Shown: positions 11,604 through 22,607, counted from the first letter of the stretch. The stretch: 64,000 bases of DNA from Lojkania enalia (GCA_010094045.1 ML986769.1:31491-95490); one strand, 5' to 3'. Translations and numbers: made by a program. Notes: generated from the letters alone by a model not told the origin.

Positions 11604-13154
11604 ATGCAAGGGCTCTCCGTAGCGGCTCGTTGGGCGGAGCTCGACTACTGTCTTACGGAGCTGGTCGCCGCTGCCAATAGCATGCGGCGACTGTGCCACG
11701 CAGAGGACAACCTAAACAATCCCAACTCGAACAAGAGCATGCAAGATTTCCTGGTCCCTCCCGACGCTCCGCTCGAGGCTCACAACACTCGGAATACCGT
11801 GGTGGCCACCCTCGCGAAGCTTCAGATGCTTGTAGCTGAACCAACTGAGCTTCTCCCGCAGCTCGCCATGCAGGTATTCATTCGTCTCTCTCAGAGCCCC
11901 CCATCCCCAAAGTAACGTATACCTATAGAATCTGTGGCATTAGACACTGAATCTAATCTTGCGTTGCTGTTGCAGAATCAAATGCTCGCTTGCCTGCATT
12001 GGCTGGGTCAATTCCAGATCTTGGCCTTCATTCCCCACCAAGGCAGCATTGCCCTCGAGGATATCGCCGAGCTTGCCGACGTACCTGAGGGGCAACTCCG
12101 CCGAATCGTGCGTATGACGGCTGCGGCTGGATTCCTGCACGAGTCCCAACCCGGCCATGTAGAGCACACTGCCCTGTCCGCTCCTTTTGGGAACACGCCA
12201 TCTTATCACGACGCGCTCATGTTCTTGACTACCACAGCGGCTCCAGCGGCGATGCAGATGGTAGCTGTCACTCAACGCTTGCGCCACCAACAGCGGCTGC
12301 TGCAAGGGACTGCCTACAACGATCTGCCATTGGCCGCCAGCTTCCAGCAACAGGCAACACTTCGGCGTCAATGGCCCTCTTATCTGAAATACGCGTTAGG
12401 AGACCAGGACTCGAGCATTGCGAGCATCCTCAATTCCTTTGACTGGGAGAGCATCGGTGAGGCGACGGTTGTTGACGTAAGTGAGGTATTCTTTTACAAG
12501 TGCAAGCTTAGGCCCTAGCGCTGACTAGTCTAATATGATCGCCAGGTGGGCGCACGGTCTACGGCAATGGCGTGCGCGCTAGCTGAATGTCATCCGTCAC
12601 TAAAGCTTATTGTTCAGATGAGTACTTCTCCGGACCCGCTGACGGAGCTTGATTCTCGACCGGAGCTTGATTCTCGCATTGTCGTTCAGGGTCGATCCTG
12701 GGGTATGCCACAGACCGTTCGGGACGCGGCTGTCTATGCCCTACGTGTGCCTTATGACTTCCCAGCAGTCTTTGCGCAGTCGAGACCCGCCCGACTACGG
12801 GCAGAGTTGGAGGCGCATTTGGGTGTCCTCCGCGACAACGAGGCTGCCAGGTTGATCCTCACGGCACGGCTACTCCCACACCATGACGCCGCTGCGGCGG
12901 AAGACCTAGACGGCGGCGTTTTTCAGCCTGACGTTGATGCCGCCAGGGGACTCGTGTTTGACATGTCGCTACTCCAACTGGCCAATGATCGGGAGCTCGA
13001 GGTCGCAGACTTGAGCGTGTTAGTGCGCAGCGTGGGGGACGCCAACGGCCATCTGGTGTTGGAAGGCAAGCTGCAAGCCTATTCCACCTCCAAAGAGCTA
13101 GCTTTCGAGATTCGATACCAGCGTGGAATGCGTTTGAGGAGTGAGACGCGTTGA
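11604..13154 (+). CDS. aflJ-like: AflJ/AflS-like pathway co-regulator (inactive O-methyltransferase fold)
   Basis: Three exons: 11604-11873, 11976-12476 and 12546-13154 (introns 102 and 69 bp, all phase 0); 459 residues, similar to AflJ/AflS. The N-terminal part has an ELVAAANSM helix and LAMQNQMLACLHWLGQF; AflJ proteins have a similar stretch at this point. A winged-helix-like segment follows at about 118-144 (EDIAELADVPEGQLRRIVRM..GFL), as in plant-type O-methyltransferases. VVDVGARSTAMA at about 255-266 sits where methyltransferase motif I would be, but lacks the usual GxGxG spacing, in line with a regulatory rather than enzymatic role. In aflatoxin-type clusters AflJ/AflS binds AflR and enhances its action; the divergent aflR-like neighbour supports the same role here. 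Confidence 0.88.
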
Positions 13155-14069
13155 GGGAAATGACTAGTTAGGGGAATTCAGCGAGACAGCGCTAAAGGTG
13201 GGGCAGCTACACGCTAATGCATACTAACGTCTTGGCGAAATTTCATTGGACCGATATTATTCCTACTATCCCGGTAAAGTTTCCGCTAGTCTATTGCTTA
13301 CGTTATAGCAGGGTTATCGACGATATAACTAATAAAACCGATACGATTATCTTATTTTATCGCAATTTATCAGATTCATCGAATTTCTATTTTTCGCTAA
13401 TAGATAATAGAGCCTAGTAAGTATAACTACTCTAACGAGTCTCTTAGAGCCCAAGGCCTAATATAGGGGCTTAATCCTGATCCATGCCTTGCGACCCACT
13501 ACCCCCGCCTCCAACTGACCGATCGGACGACGGAACCTCGACGAGTGCGAGACTGGGCCCGCCCTACCGCTTCCCCGCGCACTAGACGCCGCTGCAGGTT
13601 CTTCACCGTAGTTTTAAAGGGTGCAAACAGGGAAGGATGAAGCAGAATAATGCTTACCATGCGTCATGTCCCTGCCTCCATTAGGGGACTGTAAGCATAT
13701 ACTCAGACCAATATATAGGTTAAGCCAAGTGTGATATTGTCATGTCACTTCTATGTGTGTAGGATGTACTTGCATTTTTTGATTGATCTATATGCGCCAT
13801 ATACGTACTAACATTTTTTGATTGACCTATATGTGCCATATACGTACTAGCATTTTTGGACCGATCTATACGTGCTTTGTACTCCCAATTTTGATTAATT
13901 TCCATGTGTATTGTAATTGTTCCACGTGCATTGTACTCGCATTTTTTGACCCAAGCCAGATATTTCCACGCATAGGCATATATGGCATAGGAAATGACTC
14001 GAACGAATGTAGTTTTGTATTCTGTGTGTACATATCACCGAATATCCCCCCATGTATAGATACTCCTAG
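13155..14069. other. gene-free interval with AT-rich patch and minisatellite
   Basis: No gene is supportable. About 13215-13470 is TA-rich, with many taa/tag triplets, and looks like a small RIP-type repeat remnant between two normal-GC genes. Normal composition returns at about 13480-13680. A 39-bp minisatellite follows (separate entry). The rest holds the 3' end of the SnoaL-like gene. Confidence 0.5.
13773..13887. repeat. 39-bp minisatellite
   Basis: Units start with c-attttt(t)g at 13773, 13812 and 13851, giving an exact 39-bp period. They share the cores ga..gatctatatg and gccatatacgtacta. The third unit is more diverged, and partial related pieces appear near 13886 and 13938. Confidence 0.85.
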
Positions 14070-14558
14070 CTAATGTTCGTGCGCATGCCCATCAATCTCA
14101 CCCCTCTTAATCCTCCCCCCAAAAGTTATAGCGTTATGCGTGTCCACAAATTCCAAAATCTTCGTAACCTTGTCGCCCTCCTTATTTAGATCCAAAATCC
14201 ATATAAACTCCATTGGCCAATCCCACAACTGACCGGCAGTTGATTGAGTCCAAATATGTGAGCTGTGGACGGTGGAGCGCAGTTTCTTCGTGTCGACTGT
14301 AATGTCGATGATTTCGAGTTTCATGTCTTTGAAGGCCTGGAATTTGGGGGTTAGGGTTTCTTCGTATTCAGAATTGGTCCACCCGTTTGGACGGAATTCC
14401 TGCTCGAATGTCAGGGGTCCTACTCGTCGATGTGCGTCGGGAGTTAGGTCGCGGGAAAGGATCGAGGTGTCCTTCGCGAGGTAGGCGTCTAGGTGACTTA
14501 ACACGAAGGCCTTTGATGTTTCTGCCATTCGATCGTAGAGATCCATTGTTGCTGTCAT
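14070..14558 (-). CDS. small SnoaL/NTF2-like protein
   Basis: Single exon, 162 residues from the ATG at 14558 (a second ATG four codons later is possible). An N-terminal helix pair (MAETSKAFVLSHLDAYLAKD) is followed by a strand-rich C-terminal half (MKLEIIDITVD, STVHSSHIWTQ, EFIWILDLN, KVTKILEFVDT). This is the order of a cone-shaped alpha+beta barrel of the SnoaL/NTF2 superfamily. Fungal secondary-metabolite clusters often contain such proteins as isomerases, cyclases or dehydratases, but no catalytic residue can be assigned here. A TCG-N5-CGA motif lies about 250 bp upstream, which suggests control by the AflR-like regulator. An out-of-frame ATG at 14658 starts a hydrophobic leader-like peptide, so the true N-terminus may differ. 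Confidence 0.75.
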   Translation of the reverse strand: MTATMDLYDRMAETSKAFVLSHLDAYLAKDTSILSRDLTPDAHRRVGPLTFEQEFRPNGWTNSEYEETLTPKFQAFKDMKLEIIDITVDTKKLRSTVHSSHIWTQSTAGQLWDWPMEFIWILDLNKEGDKVTKILEFVDTHNAITFGGRIKRGEIDGHAHEH

Positions 14559-14757
14559 GGAAGCGTCACTTGAGAGGAGTTGTGACAAAGTTGATGTGGT
14601 TTCGCGGGAGCTTGTAGTCGCCAGCAAGCAGCAGAGCCGCCCTCAAAATAGCGGTCATCTTGGATAGGGAATAGCATCAAGTCCCCGGGCCTCCTCACTG
14701 TCAACTTCTTTCGAAGACCGTACGGCGACCGAAACGATATGCAAGTGGGATGGCGAT

Positions 14758-14767
14758 CTAGGCCTAG
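14758..14767. promoter_or_regulatory. ctaggcctag palindrome upstream of the SnoaL-like gene
   Basis: A perfect 10-bp palindrome about 200 bp upstream of the ATG at 14558. Its TAGGCCTA core resembles an alternative AflR-bound sequence reported as TTAGGCCTAA (my recollection). It shares the ctagg half-site with the palindrome at 11440-11456. Confidence 0.4.
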
Positions 14768-14805
14768 TTAGCCCCACGTCACCGAAATGACCCATAACGG
14801 CTATT

Positions 14806-14816
14806 TCGGAGCACGA
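14806..14816. promoter_or_regulatory. exact AflR consensus TCG-N5-CGA
   Basis: The sequence tcg-gagca-cga matches the known AflR binding consensus exactly. It lies 248 bp upstream of the SnoaL-like start codon, in the 457 bp interval (14559-15015) between that gene and the next regulator. One chance match is expected about every 4 kb, so position and neighbours carry most of the weight. Confidence 0.45.
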
Positions 14817-15015
14817 AAAGGGCCGAAGAGGACAATAAACCATAGTCTCCTTTTCGCACTCACTCGTAGCATTCATTATTTATCTTGAATCTATGACAGT
14901 TTTCTATTTCTTGAACCAATAACGCAGGCAAACACATAGATTTGAGTCTTGGATTAAAAGTGCATTACAAAAAAGTACCATGCCTGCTTAATAACCACCA
15001 TCTCCTACATTCCGC

Positions 15016-17243
15016 TCACTGCATTCGTCCAGAAAAATTGTCATCGGCTAAGAACGGATAACTTTCCGGGAACTCCATCGAGTATGAGAATGAATCCATC
15101 AAATCTATGGCGTCAGATGTGTATGGGGTTGACTGCAATGCGATTCCAGCACCTGCATTCAAGAACGATGTTTCATTCCTGGAGCTCTGTGGCAGGGTAT
15201 GTGTCACCGTCTGCGGCGGCATACTCTGTCCTAGGCTGACATTCTCTTTCGAATATAACCTTCTTGAGATCTGAATGGTGCCAATCAAGGGGAGGCTAAG
15301 AGATATTCTCTGAGATTCCGGCGAGTGAGGCCGCTGTAATAGAGAATCCAGAGATCGAATGACACTTGCAGCCTGCTGTGCGAAGTCGCACCCAGCTCTG
15401 CCCGTAGATGACTCCATGGTCCTGACGACTTGGTTGATCAAGTCAGCTACCATGTTCGCATCGAATCCGTGCGAGAATCTCTCAGGGTTGGATTTGTGAG
15501 CTATTTTGTAGCTTGCTAGCTGCAGGAACACAGCGCTGGTGAATGCCTGCATATCGATGACCCAATTGGCGAAGAAGCCGATAGGTGCAGTAGGCCTCAA
15601 AGACACGTACCGAATAGCAAGTTCCTGGCAGGCATTCAGACATGTGATGAAATTGAAAGCAAATTGTTCGTTCTGCCCGTCATATGTCAGTGCCAGCTGG
15701 AGATGTGTGCGGACAGTGAAGTACTTGTGCCAGTACTGCAGCACAATATCAATGGGGAAGTCCGTGGAGGGTTTCATGTCCCACCAGTCCTTCCCTGGAA
15801 AGCTAGCTAGTAATCGAAGCTCATGGTCAGTCCGCATGACGGCGTTGAATAGCTCAGAGGGCGGCCTCCGAGCGGATTTCATGCCCTCCAATTCAAGCAC
15901 CCGGCTGGCGATGCCAGCGAGACTGTAGAGGTAGGCTTGCGCATTGACTTTGCCTGGAGAATCCAGAAGTGGCCGTTTAGGAAGGGGATAATTTGCTGTC
16001 GCCAGTGGAAGCGAGCACAACATTGACGTGATTCTATCAATTGCGCAGATCGACTCCCAAGCTTGGGCCCGTTGCTTGAGGCGAGATATGTGTGAGGCTG
16101 AAGATGTCGATTCCACAGATTCGAGCGAGGCCAAAGCTGTCGCGGCTCGTGGCAGTCCGAGCAGTTCGGCTAGGGCAATGACCCTTCTTGACTGCACCCA
16201 CATCTTAGTCAATTTAACTCGACCTAGCTGCCTTAGATGGAGGAGTTAGCAATTGCACTGGTAAACGATCGTCTCGAAACAAGTACACACAATCTGAGGA
16301 AGAGCAAGGCCGCTTCGATGCCCTCGATCGTCCCAGCAACAGCATCGTCTGCGATGACGATATGCTCAACGGTGTCAGAGACGTTCTTCACGAAAGTCGA
16401 AAGGTTCTGCATGCTCTCTGATGTGGGGAAGCTGGCTGTCGCTGGCGCATGCTGCACTGTCATTGCAATATACAAGAGGAGAGTGGCAAGAGCGGCTGGG
16501 TCATCATGGTGCTGTAATTCATTATGAAGGGCAACCATTGCCTCTGGGGTGGTGTTTATGTTTACCATGGGGAACAAGGAGGCGTACAATGGCAGCATTG
16601 AGGAAGCATATGCCGCTATGGTTGCCATATCCGCGCGAGAGGGAGTCAAGGCTCGTAGAGCAATGCATGCTTGTGCTTTCTGAGGGCTCGTTGCATAATT
16701 GGATGGAGCTGAAATGTCATGACCGAGCTCATGGCCATCCGAGTCGAGTAGGTTATTGTCGAACAGTTGGAGCAGGTGGGTGGGCCCTGGAGAGAGGTCT
16801 TCCGTTGCGTCCGTGTCGTCGTCTGCATCATCAACGCTATTGAAGTGGGAGACGATGGATTGCCTCCGATAATGTCCTTCATGTGATGGCAGCCATCCAT
16901 CGGATGTGGCTATGCCGTTCTGAGCCTGCAACTCTCGAACGGCGGCCCAGATAGACGACTGGTTTCGTTCGAGATTCACCAGGCGAGCTCTTGTTGTGAC
17001 TCGGACTACTTCGGGCCCCGGCGTCCGTAATCGTTGCGGCTCGCAGATCAGTCCTCTAGCCTCACAATAGCTGCATGTCTGCGCTATCTCTGATGGCCAG
17101 TTGCAGCGTACTTTCCGTCTCCTACCTACTGAACGTCAGCATGTTGCTTCCAACCCGTCAAAGTACCGTGGGCACGCCTCACACTCGGCACAACTCTTGG
17201 GGTTTTTGCTAGGCCATTTTGTTAAAATCTCTTCTGTTGACAT
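15016..17243 (-). CDS. Zn2Cys6 transcription factor with fungal_trans domain
   Basis: Three exons: 17243-17176, 17118-16287 and 16227-15016 (introns 57 and 59 bp, branch sites gctgac and gctaac); 703 residues. The zinc cluster has Cys18, 21, 28, 38, 41 and 48 (CX2CX6CX9CX2CX6C) and is split by the first intron. A linker rich in Asp and Thr follows. The middle carries the fungal-specific transcription factor region (EAALLFLRLCLGRVKLTKM, then WVQSRRVIALAELLGLP and WESICAIDRITSML), joined by the second intron. The C-terminus is Ser-rich and acidic. The first acceptor is chosen at 17119 because it alone gives six residues between Cys21 and Cys28; an acceptor 3 bp earlier would insert an Arg. The target genes are unknown. 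It is the last gene before the AT-rich block. Confidence 0.88.
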
Positions 17244-17383
17244 GGCGGTGCATGTGCTCCGTGAATAACGAGGACAAGGAGGAACAGCTCTAGTATGATA
17301 TAGGAAATGGATTTCATAGTCTGTGTCGCAACCTCAGAATCCTACATGCTACCCCGCCCACGCCCTACCTCTCTACCCAAGGT

Positions 17384-20320
17384 CTATAAATACATTATAT
17401 TATCTAGATTTACAATAATCGTTAAAATTTAAAAGTTAAACGCTTATTACTATATTTTATTAATATCTAAAATTATTTTTAATATTTTATAATTTTCTAG
17501 TAAAATTCTATTTATAATTAATTAATTAAATAATATTATTAATTATAAGTTTAAAATTTTCTATTTAAAAAAAAATATAAATATAAATATAAATAAAAGT
17601 AGATAATATATTTTATAAGTAAGTCGCCTACTTAAGTAAATTACCTATCTTATTAACTATCTCTATATTTAGAGGTATATATTATAATAATACTTGTAAG
17701 TATTACTATAATATTCTAATAAGGGATAGATATACTATTTATCTACTACTATATAAGTTCTAATATTATATTTAGGTTTACTATAATAGCTGTAGTACTT
17801 TTAGTATAATATACCCGTTCTTTTATACTTCCTACCTACGCGTACTTTATCCTCTAGCTGCTTATCTACCTCCTTTTAAGTAGCTATCTCAGCAGCTTTA
17901 GCTTTAATAAAACTACCTTACTTCTATAGAACCTTTTTTAATCGCTTTTTATACTATAATAGAACTATATTTACTTTTTAAAGCTAATTAATCTAATACT
18001 AAAATAGTACGTATAAATAAGTTATTTATATAGTACCTTTAGTAAGTAAATTAAAAGAATTATTAACTATAATAGGTAGACTATTCTAATATCTAGTAAT
18101 ATAGTCTTAAATTAGTATTATTTAAGACCTAGTTTAATAGTATTAGTTAGTATTTTTAACTTCTAAAAGTAACTAACTATTAGTACTAGAATATATAAAA
18201 AAGAGCTAGAATATATATTTAAATCTACTTAACTACTATTTAAATAGTATCTTAGACTATTTAAGCTAGTTAGGTTTTATTACTACTAATACGGGCGGTA
18301 ATAAGAGCTTTAATAGTTTAATCAACCTTTATAATATACTCTAGTATAAATATATCTAGCTATAGATATATTAGCTATAAGAAGGTTAGAGTATACTATA
18401 TTAGCCTAGAATATACTTTAAAACAATTCTTATTATTCTTTTTAAGGTAGTAGAGATAGATATTATATTAAATACTTTCGTAGAGATATTCTACTATAAA
18501 TAGGTCTGAAAAAGCGAATTTGCAGTTACTATCTACTTCGTATAGTTTACCGCGAGCTAGACGCCTTAGATAGTAGAAATAGCAGATAGTATAGGGCTTC
18601 TTACTATTAGCCTCCTTAATACAGCGCTTCTAAACTAGAACAAGTACTATATTACGCGCTATAGACCTATTAGGCGCAAATTAGCTGTTTATAGACTAGA
18701 AAGGTGCTAAGGAGGGTATAAGAGAGGTATATATAGAGGAGTATAGTAAGAATAGAAAAATGGGCGGCGGGCGGCGCGGGCAGCAAGTATACGTGTCTAC
18801 TAGCCCTTATTAGCTATAAAGTACTCTATTATATCCTATATAGAGCTATAACAACTATACTAAATACGTAGCTGAAGACTAAGGGAATTATACTTATTAA
18901 AGTGGTTAAGAAAGTATAAGAATTAAAAAAGTAGAATAGGTAGGAGGAATAGCGTTTTTATAATCAGCGTTTACTCTACTAGTACTATTTACTTATACCG
19001 CTCTAGGTAGTAAGTAATAAAGATTCTTTAAAGGCCGACCTTATTAGGTAAAGGTAAAAGTAGTTGTAATAATATACTACTTAACCTAGAAGGAACTCTA
19101 GATTATATAATAGTACTAATCTTAAGATAGCTCTACTAGCCTATTCTAGTAATATTTGTCCTCTATAAGCTGTTATAATAATAGCCTTCTAAAAAGAGAG
19201 ATAATATAATATTTTATAGCTTTAAGTTATAGGTTAATAATATAGAGTTACCTAATCTAGGGTTTAAATAGCCGAATCGCACCTTATAAGAATAGTAGTA
19301 ATTTATCTCTCTTTTATTAGTTATCTCTTTTCTAAGAGAACTAAATATATAAATATTTTAGCCCTACTACTCTATCTATTATTATTATACTATAATCTAT
19401 TATACTAGCCTATTATACTAGGCTACTATATATCTTTTAGTTATACTTAAAGTACTATTACCTTCTTAACTAAATTTTCTTAACGTAATTTATTATTAAT
19501 CTCGTTAATTATAGTATTAATATCTAGAATTCTATCTTAATATAGAATCTAGTACTATTACTATATATAAGTTTTAAATTAATTTTTAATAGTAATAATA
19601 AATTAGAATATAATATCTTTAAGATTAGACTTAAAGTTAATATTATCTAATTATATAAGACTAGCTTTAAATTTACTAGTAAATTAAGATATACTATTAT
19701 AGTAACTACTATATAGACTAAAGAAATTAGCCTGGAAGATATACTCCTCTATAAGATCTTACTCTTTATAGTACTTAAGGATAGTATCTAAGAGTACTTC
19801 TACTATCTTATATAAGTATAGACCTTTAAGTATCTCTTAATAAACTATAGTAAGTAGAATACTTATAATAAAAGCTTTCTTCTTAATATAATCACAGTAG
19901 TTCTTCTACTATTAATTATATTATACCTTATAGACGTTATTAGTACGTCGAATATTCTCGAAATTACTTTATTAGACGAGTTTTACTACTTATAGCTCTA
20001 TATTATTTAAATACAGTAGTAGGTTCTAATATATTAGTTTGCTAGGTTTAGTTAGTAGAGATATTTCTTCTGAAATATCCTTAACAGCCTTATTAACAAC
20101 TTAGTTTTATAAGGCGGCTTCCTATAGTAAAATATTCTTACCGTTCTTTACTATATTTATAACTCTTTTATAGTCTACTATAATAGTATTATATTCTATA
20201 TTAGTAGTACGAGCTAAGCTTAGCTAGTTAACTAGATACTATTATTAAGCTACCTATTAGTTAGTAATAGTAAACTAGAGATCGATATAATAATTAATCT
20301 AATTTACTATAAGCTAGAAG
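17384..20320. other. AT-rich, RIP-mutated repeat DNA of unknown class
   Basis: Composition changes abruptly at about 17,384 to very AT-rich DNA with TG and CA scarce. No open frame of 60 codons exists on either strand, and I could not align it to any element elsewhere in the window. A small GC-rich island at 18,761-18,784 (ggcggcgg-type) escaped. Gypsy B inserted at its right end (TSD tatag, 20,321-20,325), so this DNA and 59,367-59,513 were once contiguous and are older than Gypsy B. Confidence 0.6.
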
Positions 20321-20325
20321 TATAG

Positions 20326-20875
20326 TATTATTAACCTATATACTGCTAGTATATATAATAACTATCGTTATAATCGTATATATACTAGAGCCTTATTTAT
20401 ATTAGGTTGGTTAGAGGTAGTAACTTTAGTAAAGAGAGAGTATTAGGTTCGCCGGTTCTTTAAATATAATAAATATATTCTTAGAAGTCTAATATAGTAA
20501 TAAGATAAATCTATAAGTATAACTATATAAGACTTAATCTATTAAAAAGATCTTCCGTCTTATATAGATAAGTCTAAGACTGCTAAGCCTAGCTTATTAG
20601 GTCTATTAGGTCTATTAGGTCTATTAGGTCTATCCTACTATACTTAATACTTCTACTATTATTACGTATATAGGTTATACTATATTTTATTATCTAGCTA
20701 ATTATCTCCCTAATTCTTATAGTCCTACTATTTACTATCTAATAATTAGTTTCTAATATATATCTACCTATTATTACTTTATTAGTTCTTATTTAAGTTA
20801 ACCTATATAGTAGCTAATATTAGATTAAACTCTAACTATAGAGGTAGTACCTTTTAGTATTCTATATTTATAATA
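20326..20875 (-). repeat. Gypsy B 3' LTR
   Basis: It shares long similarity with 58,821-59,361, including a ttcgccggttctt block. In minus sense it starts tattataaat and ends gttaataata, degraded forms of TG..CA termini. It is 9 bp longer than the 5' LTR, partly because a ttaggtcta-type short tandem repeat at about 20,604-20,633 has extra units. Confidence 0.88.
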
Positions 20876-21003
20876 TCTACTCCCCCTTTTATAGGTTTAT
20901 CCCAAAGCTCTTTAATCTATTATCTTACCTATTCTATCTAGATATAGTATCTTACTATTTCTAGTAGCTTATTCTAGCTTCTAATATATTTTATATAGGT
21001 ATA

Positions 21004-22149
21004 ACGTAGTTTATAAGTAAGCTATTAGTATAAGTAAGCTGTTACCTCACCAAACTTTTAACGGCCTACCTAGATTAATATATAATAGCTTAATATAGTA
21101 ACGTGTAATCAACCTATAAAGAATTATAAATCATCCTTACAATCTTAGCTATTAATTAAGGTTAAGTTTTAACCGAGAATAGCGCTACAACAACTTTTCG
21201 CTGCTCTTAAAGTACTCTCTACTTTTAATATATTAGAATAGCTGCGCGACGTGATTATAAGCCGAATTTAAAGAAGCTTACAAAAACTAAAGAGGAGGTA
21301 CTTATTAGCTATATCTTTAATCAGGATTTACGAGGATTTCTACCTACAATTAACGGCGTACAAGCTATAGTAAATAGACTATTAGCTGAGTATAGTGCTA
21401 AGATCTCAGCCTTAGTACGCGATTATATCAACCATATTAATAAGACTACCTTCCTTCTAGTCTTTAAAGCAGCCTATAATCGATTAATTATAGAAGCTAA
21501 TATCTATACAAGCTTTTAAGGCGGTACTATTAAAGCTTAATATTAAGCTACGTATACTGATACTACCTATACTAGAGACTACCCTCTAAAAGGCTAAAAT
21601 ACCTAGTAACGCGCGCGAACTAGAGGCTTAATTAATAGTAATTTATAGCAGGATTCAGCGATATTAAAACTTATTACCTATATTAATTATCGCAGCCTTT
21701 AATTAGCTTTAAAAGAGCGTTATAATAATAACGTATTCGATCGCGCTGATAGCTAATTAAATTAAAAGTCTTAAGTAAGTAAACGAGGTAGTAATAAAGC
21801 GAAAATAACAGAAAAGAAAGCGATTATAGAAGTAGGGGATTCTAATAAAGGCTGCAGGTAAGGATATAATTAATTAAAATAACGTTGAGGGGTAGATTAA
21901 TAAGGAAATTCGTAATTAGAGTATTTAGCTGTAAGGGAGTAGCCAGCTTTAATAGAGCTATAAGCGCTGTAAATAGTCTAGCTATAATACTTAAACGTAC
22001 TAAATTAATAGCGCAGGTGTTAAATAATCTAATAGACTATTACTTTCTAAAATATATATATATATAGTTAATAATTATTATAATTAAGTCGTTTAAATCT
22101 TAGTAGAATAACAGCTTACTTATACTAATAGCTCGCTTATAAACTACGT
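21004..22149 (+). mobile_element. pogo/Fot1-type DNA transposon, internally deleted
   Basis: It has 41-bp terminal inverted repeats (21,004-21,044 and 22,109-22,149; 39 of 41 positions match, both mismatches transitions) flanked by the dinucleotide TA, the target of Tc1/mariner/pogo elements. An open stretch at 21,271-21,519 reads the helix-turn-helix region of a Fot1-type transposase (KKLTKTKEEVL, then DLRGFLPTINGV and NRLLAEY). It passes in frame straight into the C-terminal part (DYINHINKTTF, FKAAYNRLIIEAN). The C-terminal tail continues to about 22,040 with stops at former Gln codons. The DDE catalytic core between the two parts is missing. At 1,146 bp it is about 0.6-0.7 kb shorter than full Fot1-like elements as I know them. 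Confidence 0.85.
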
Positions 22150-22407
22150 TACTATAGTACTATATCTATATTTTTCTATTCCGGGGTTAATACTCTATAT
22201 ATTCTAGTAGGTCCTACTCAACTTGTAAGTATAGCCCTATTCTTCTTTCTTTTCTCTTTTTACTATACTAAAGGTTTAACGTAAAAATACCTCTATCTAT
22301 AACTATTATACTAGTTACTTAATTCTTTTACTAGGTGTTATAATAGATCTATCTTACTATTATTTAAACTATTAGTCTATAAACTATAACTATTATAGTA
22401 ATACTAC

Positions 22408-22607
22408 TCTTTCTTCTATATATAGAGAGTATCTTTCTTCTATATATAGAGAGTATCTTTCTTCTATATATAGAGAGTATCTTTCTTCTATATATAGAGA
22501 GTNNNNNNNNNNTATATATAGAGAGTATCTTTCTTCTATATATAGAGAGTATCTTTCTTCTATATATAGAGAGTATCTTTCTTCTATATATAGAGAGTAT
22601 CTTTCTT
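22408..22607. repeat. 24-bp tandem repeat with assembly gap
   Basis: Head-to-tail copies of a 24-nt unit (tctttcttctatatatagag plus agta) lie on both sides of ten N at 22,503-22,512. Copies on the two sides are identical, and the phase across the gap is not an exact unit multiple, so the real copy number is unknown. The array sits in the 3' part of Gypsy B. Confidence 0.9.

Noticed and set aside
13217..13417. 66-codon plus-strand frame
   Set aside because: It lies in a TA-rich, RIP-like patch and matches no family.
21885..22067. 60-codon open frame in the AT-rich block
   Set aside because: It lies out of frame over the tail of the pogo-type transposase and inside the element; it is a chance frame left after RIP.
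22408..22607. CRISPR-like array
   Set aside because: The 24-bp units are head-to-tail without spacers, in a eukaryotic genome; it is a minisatellite.
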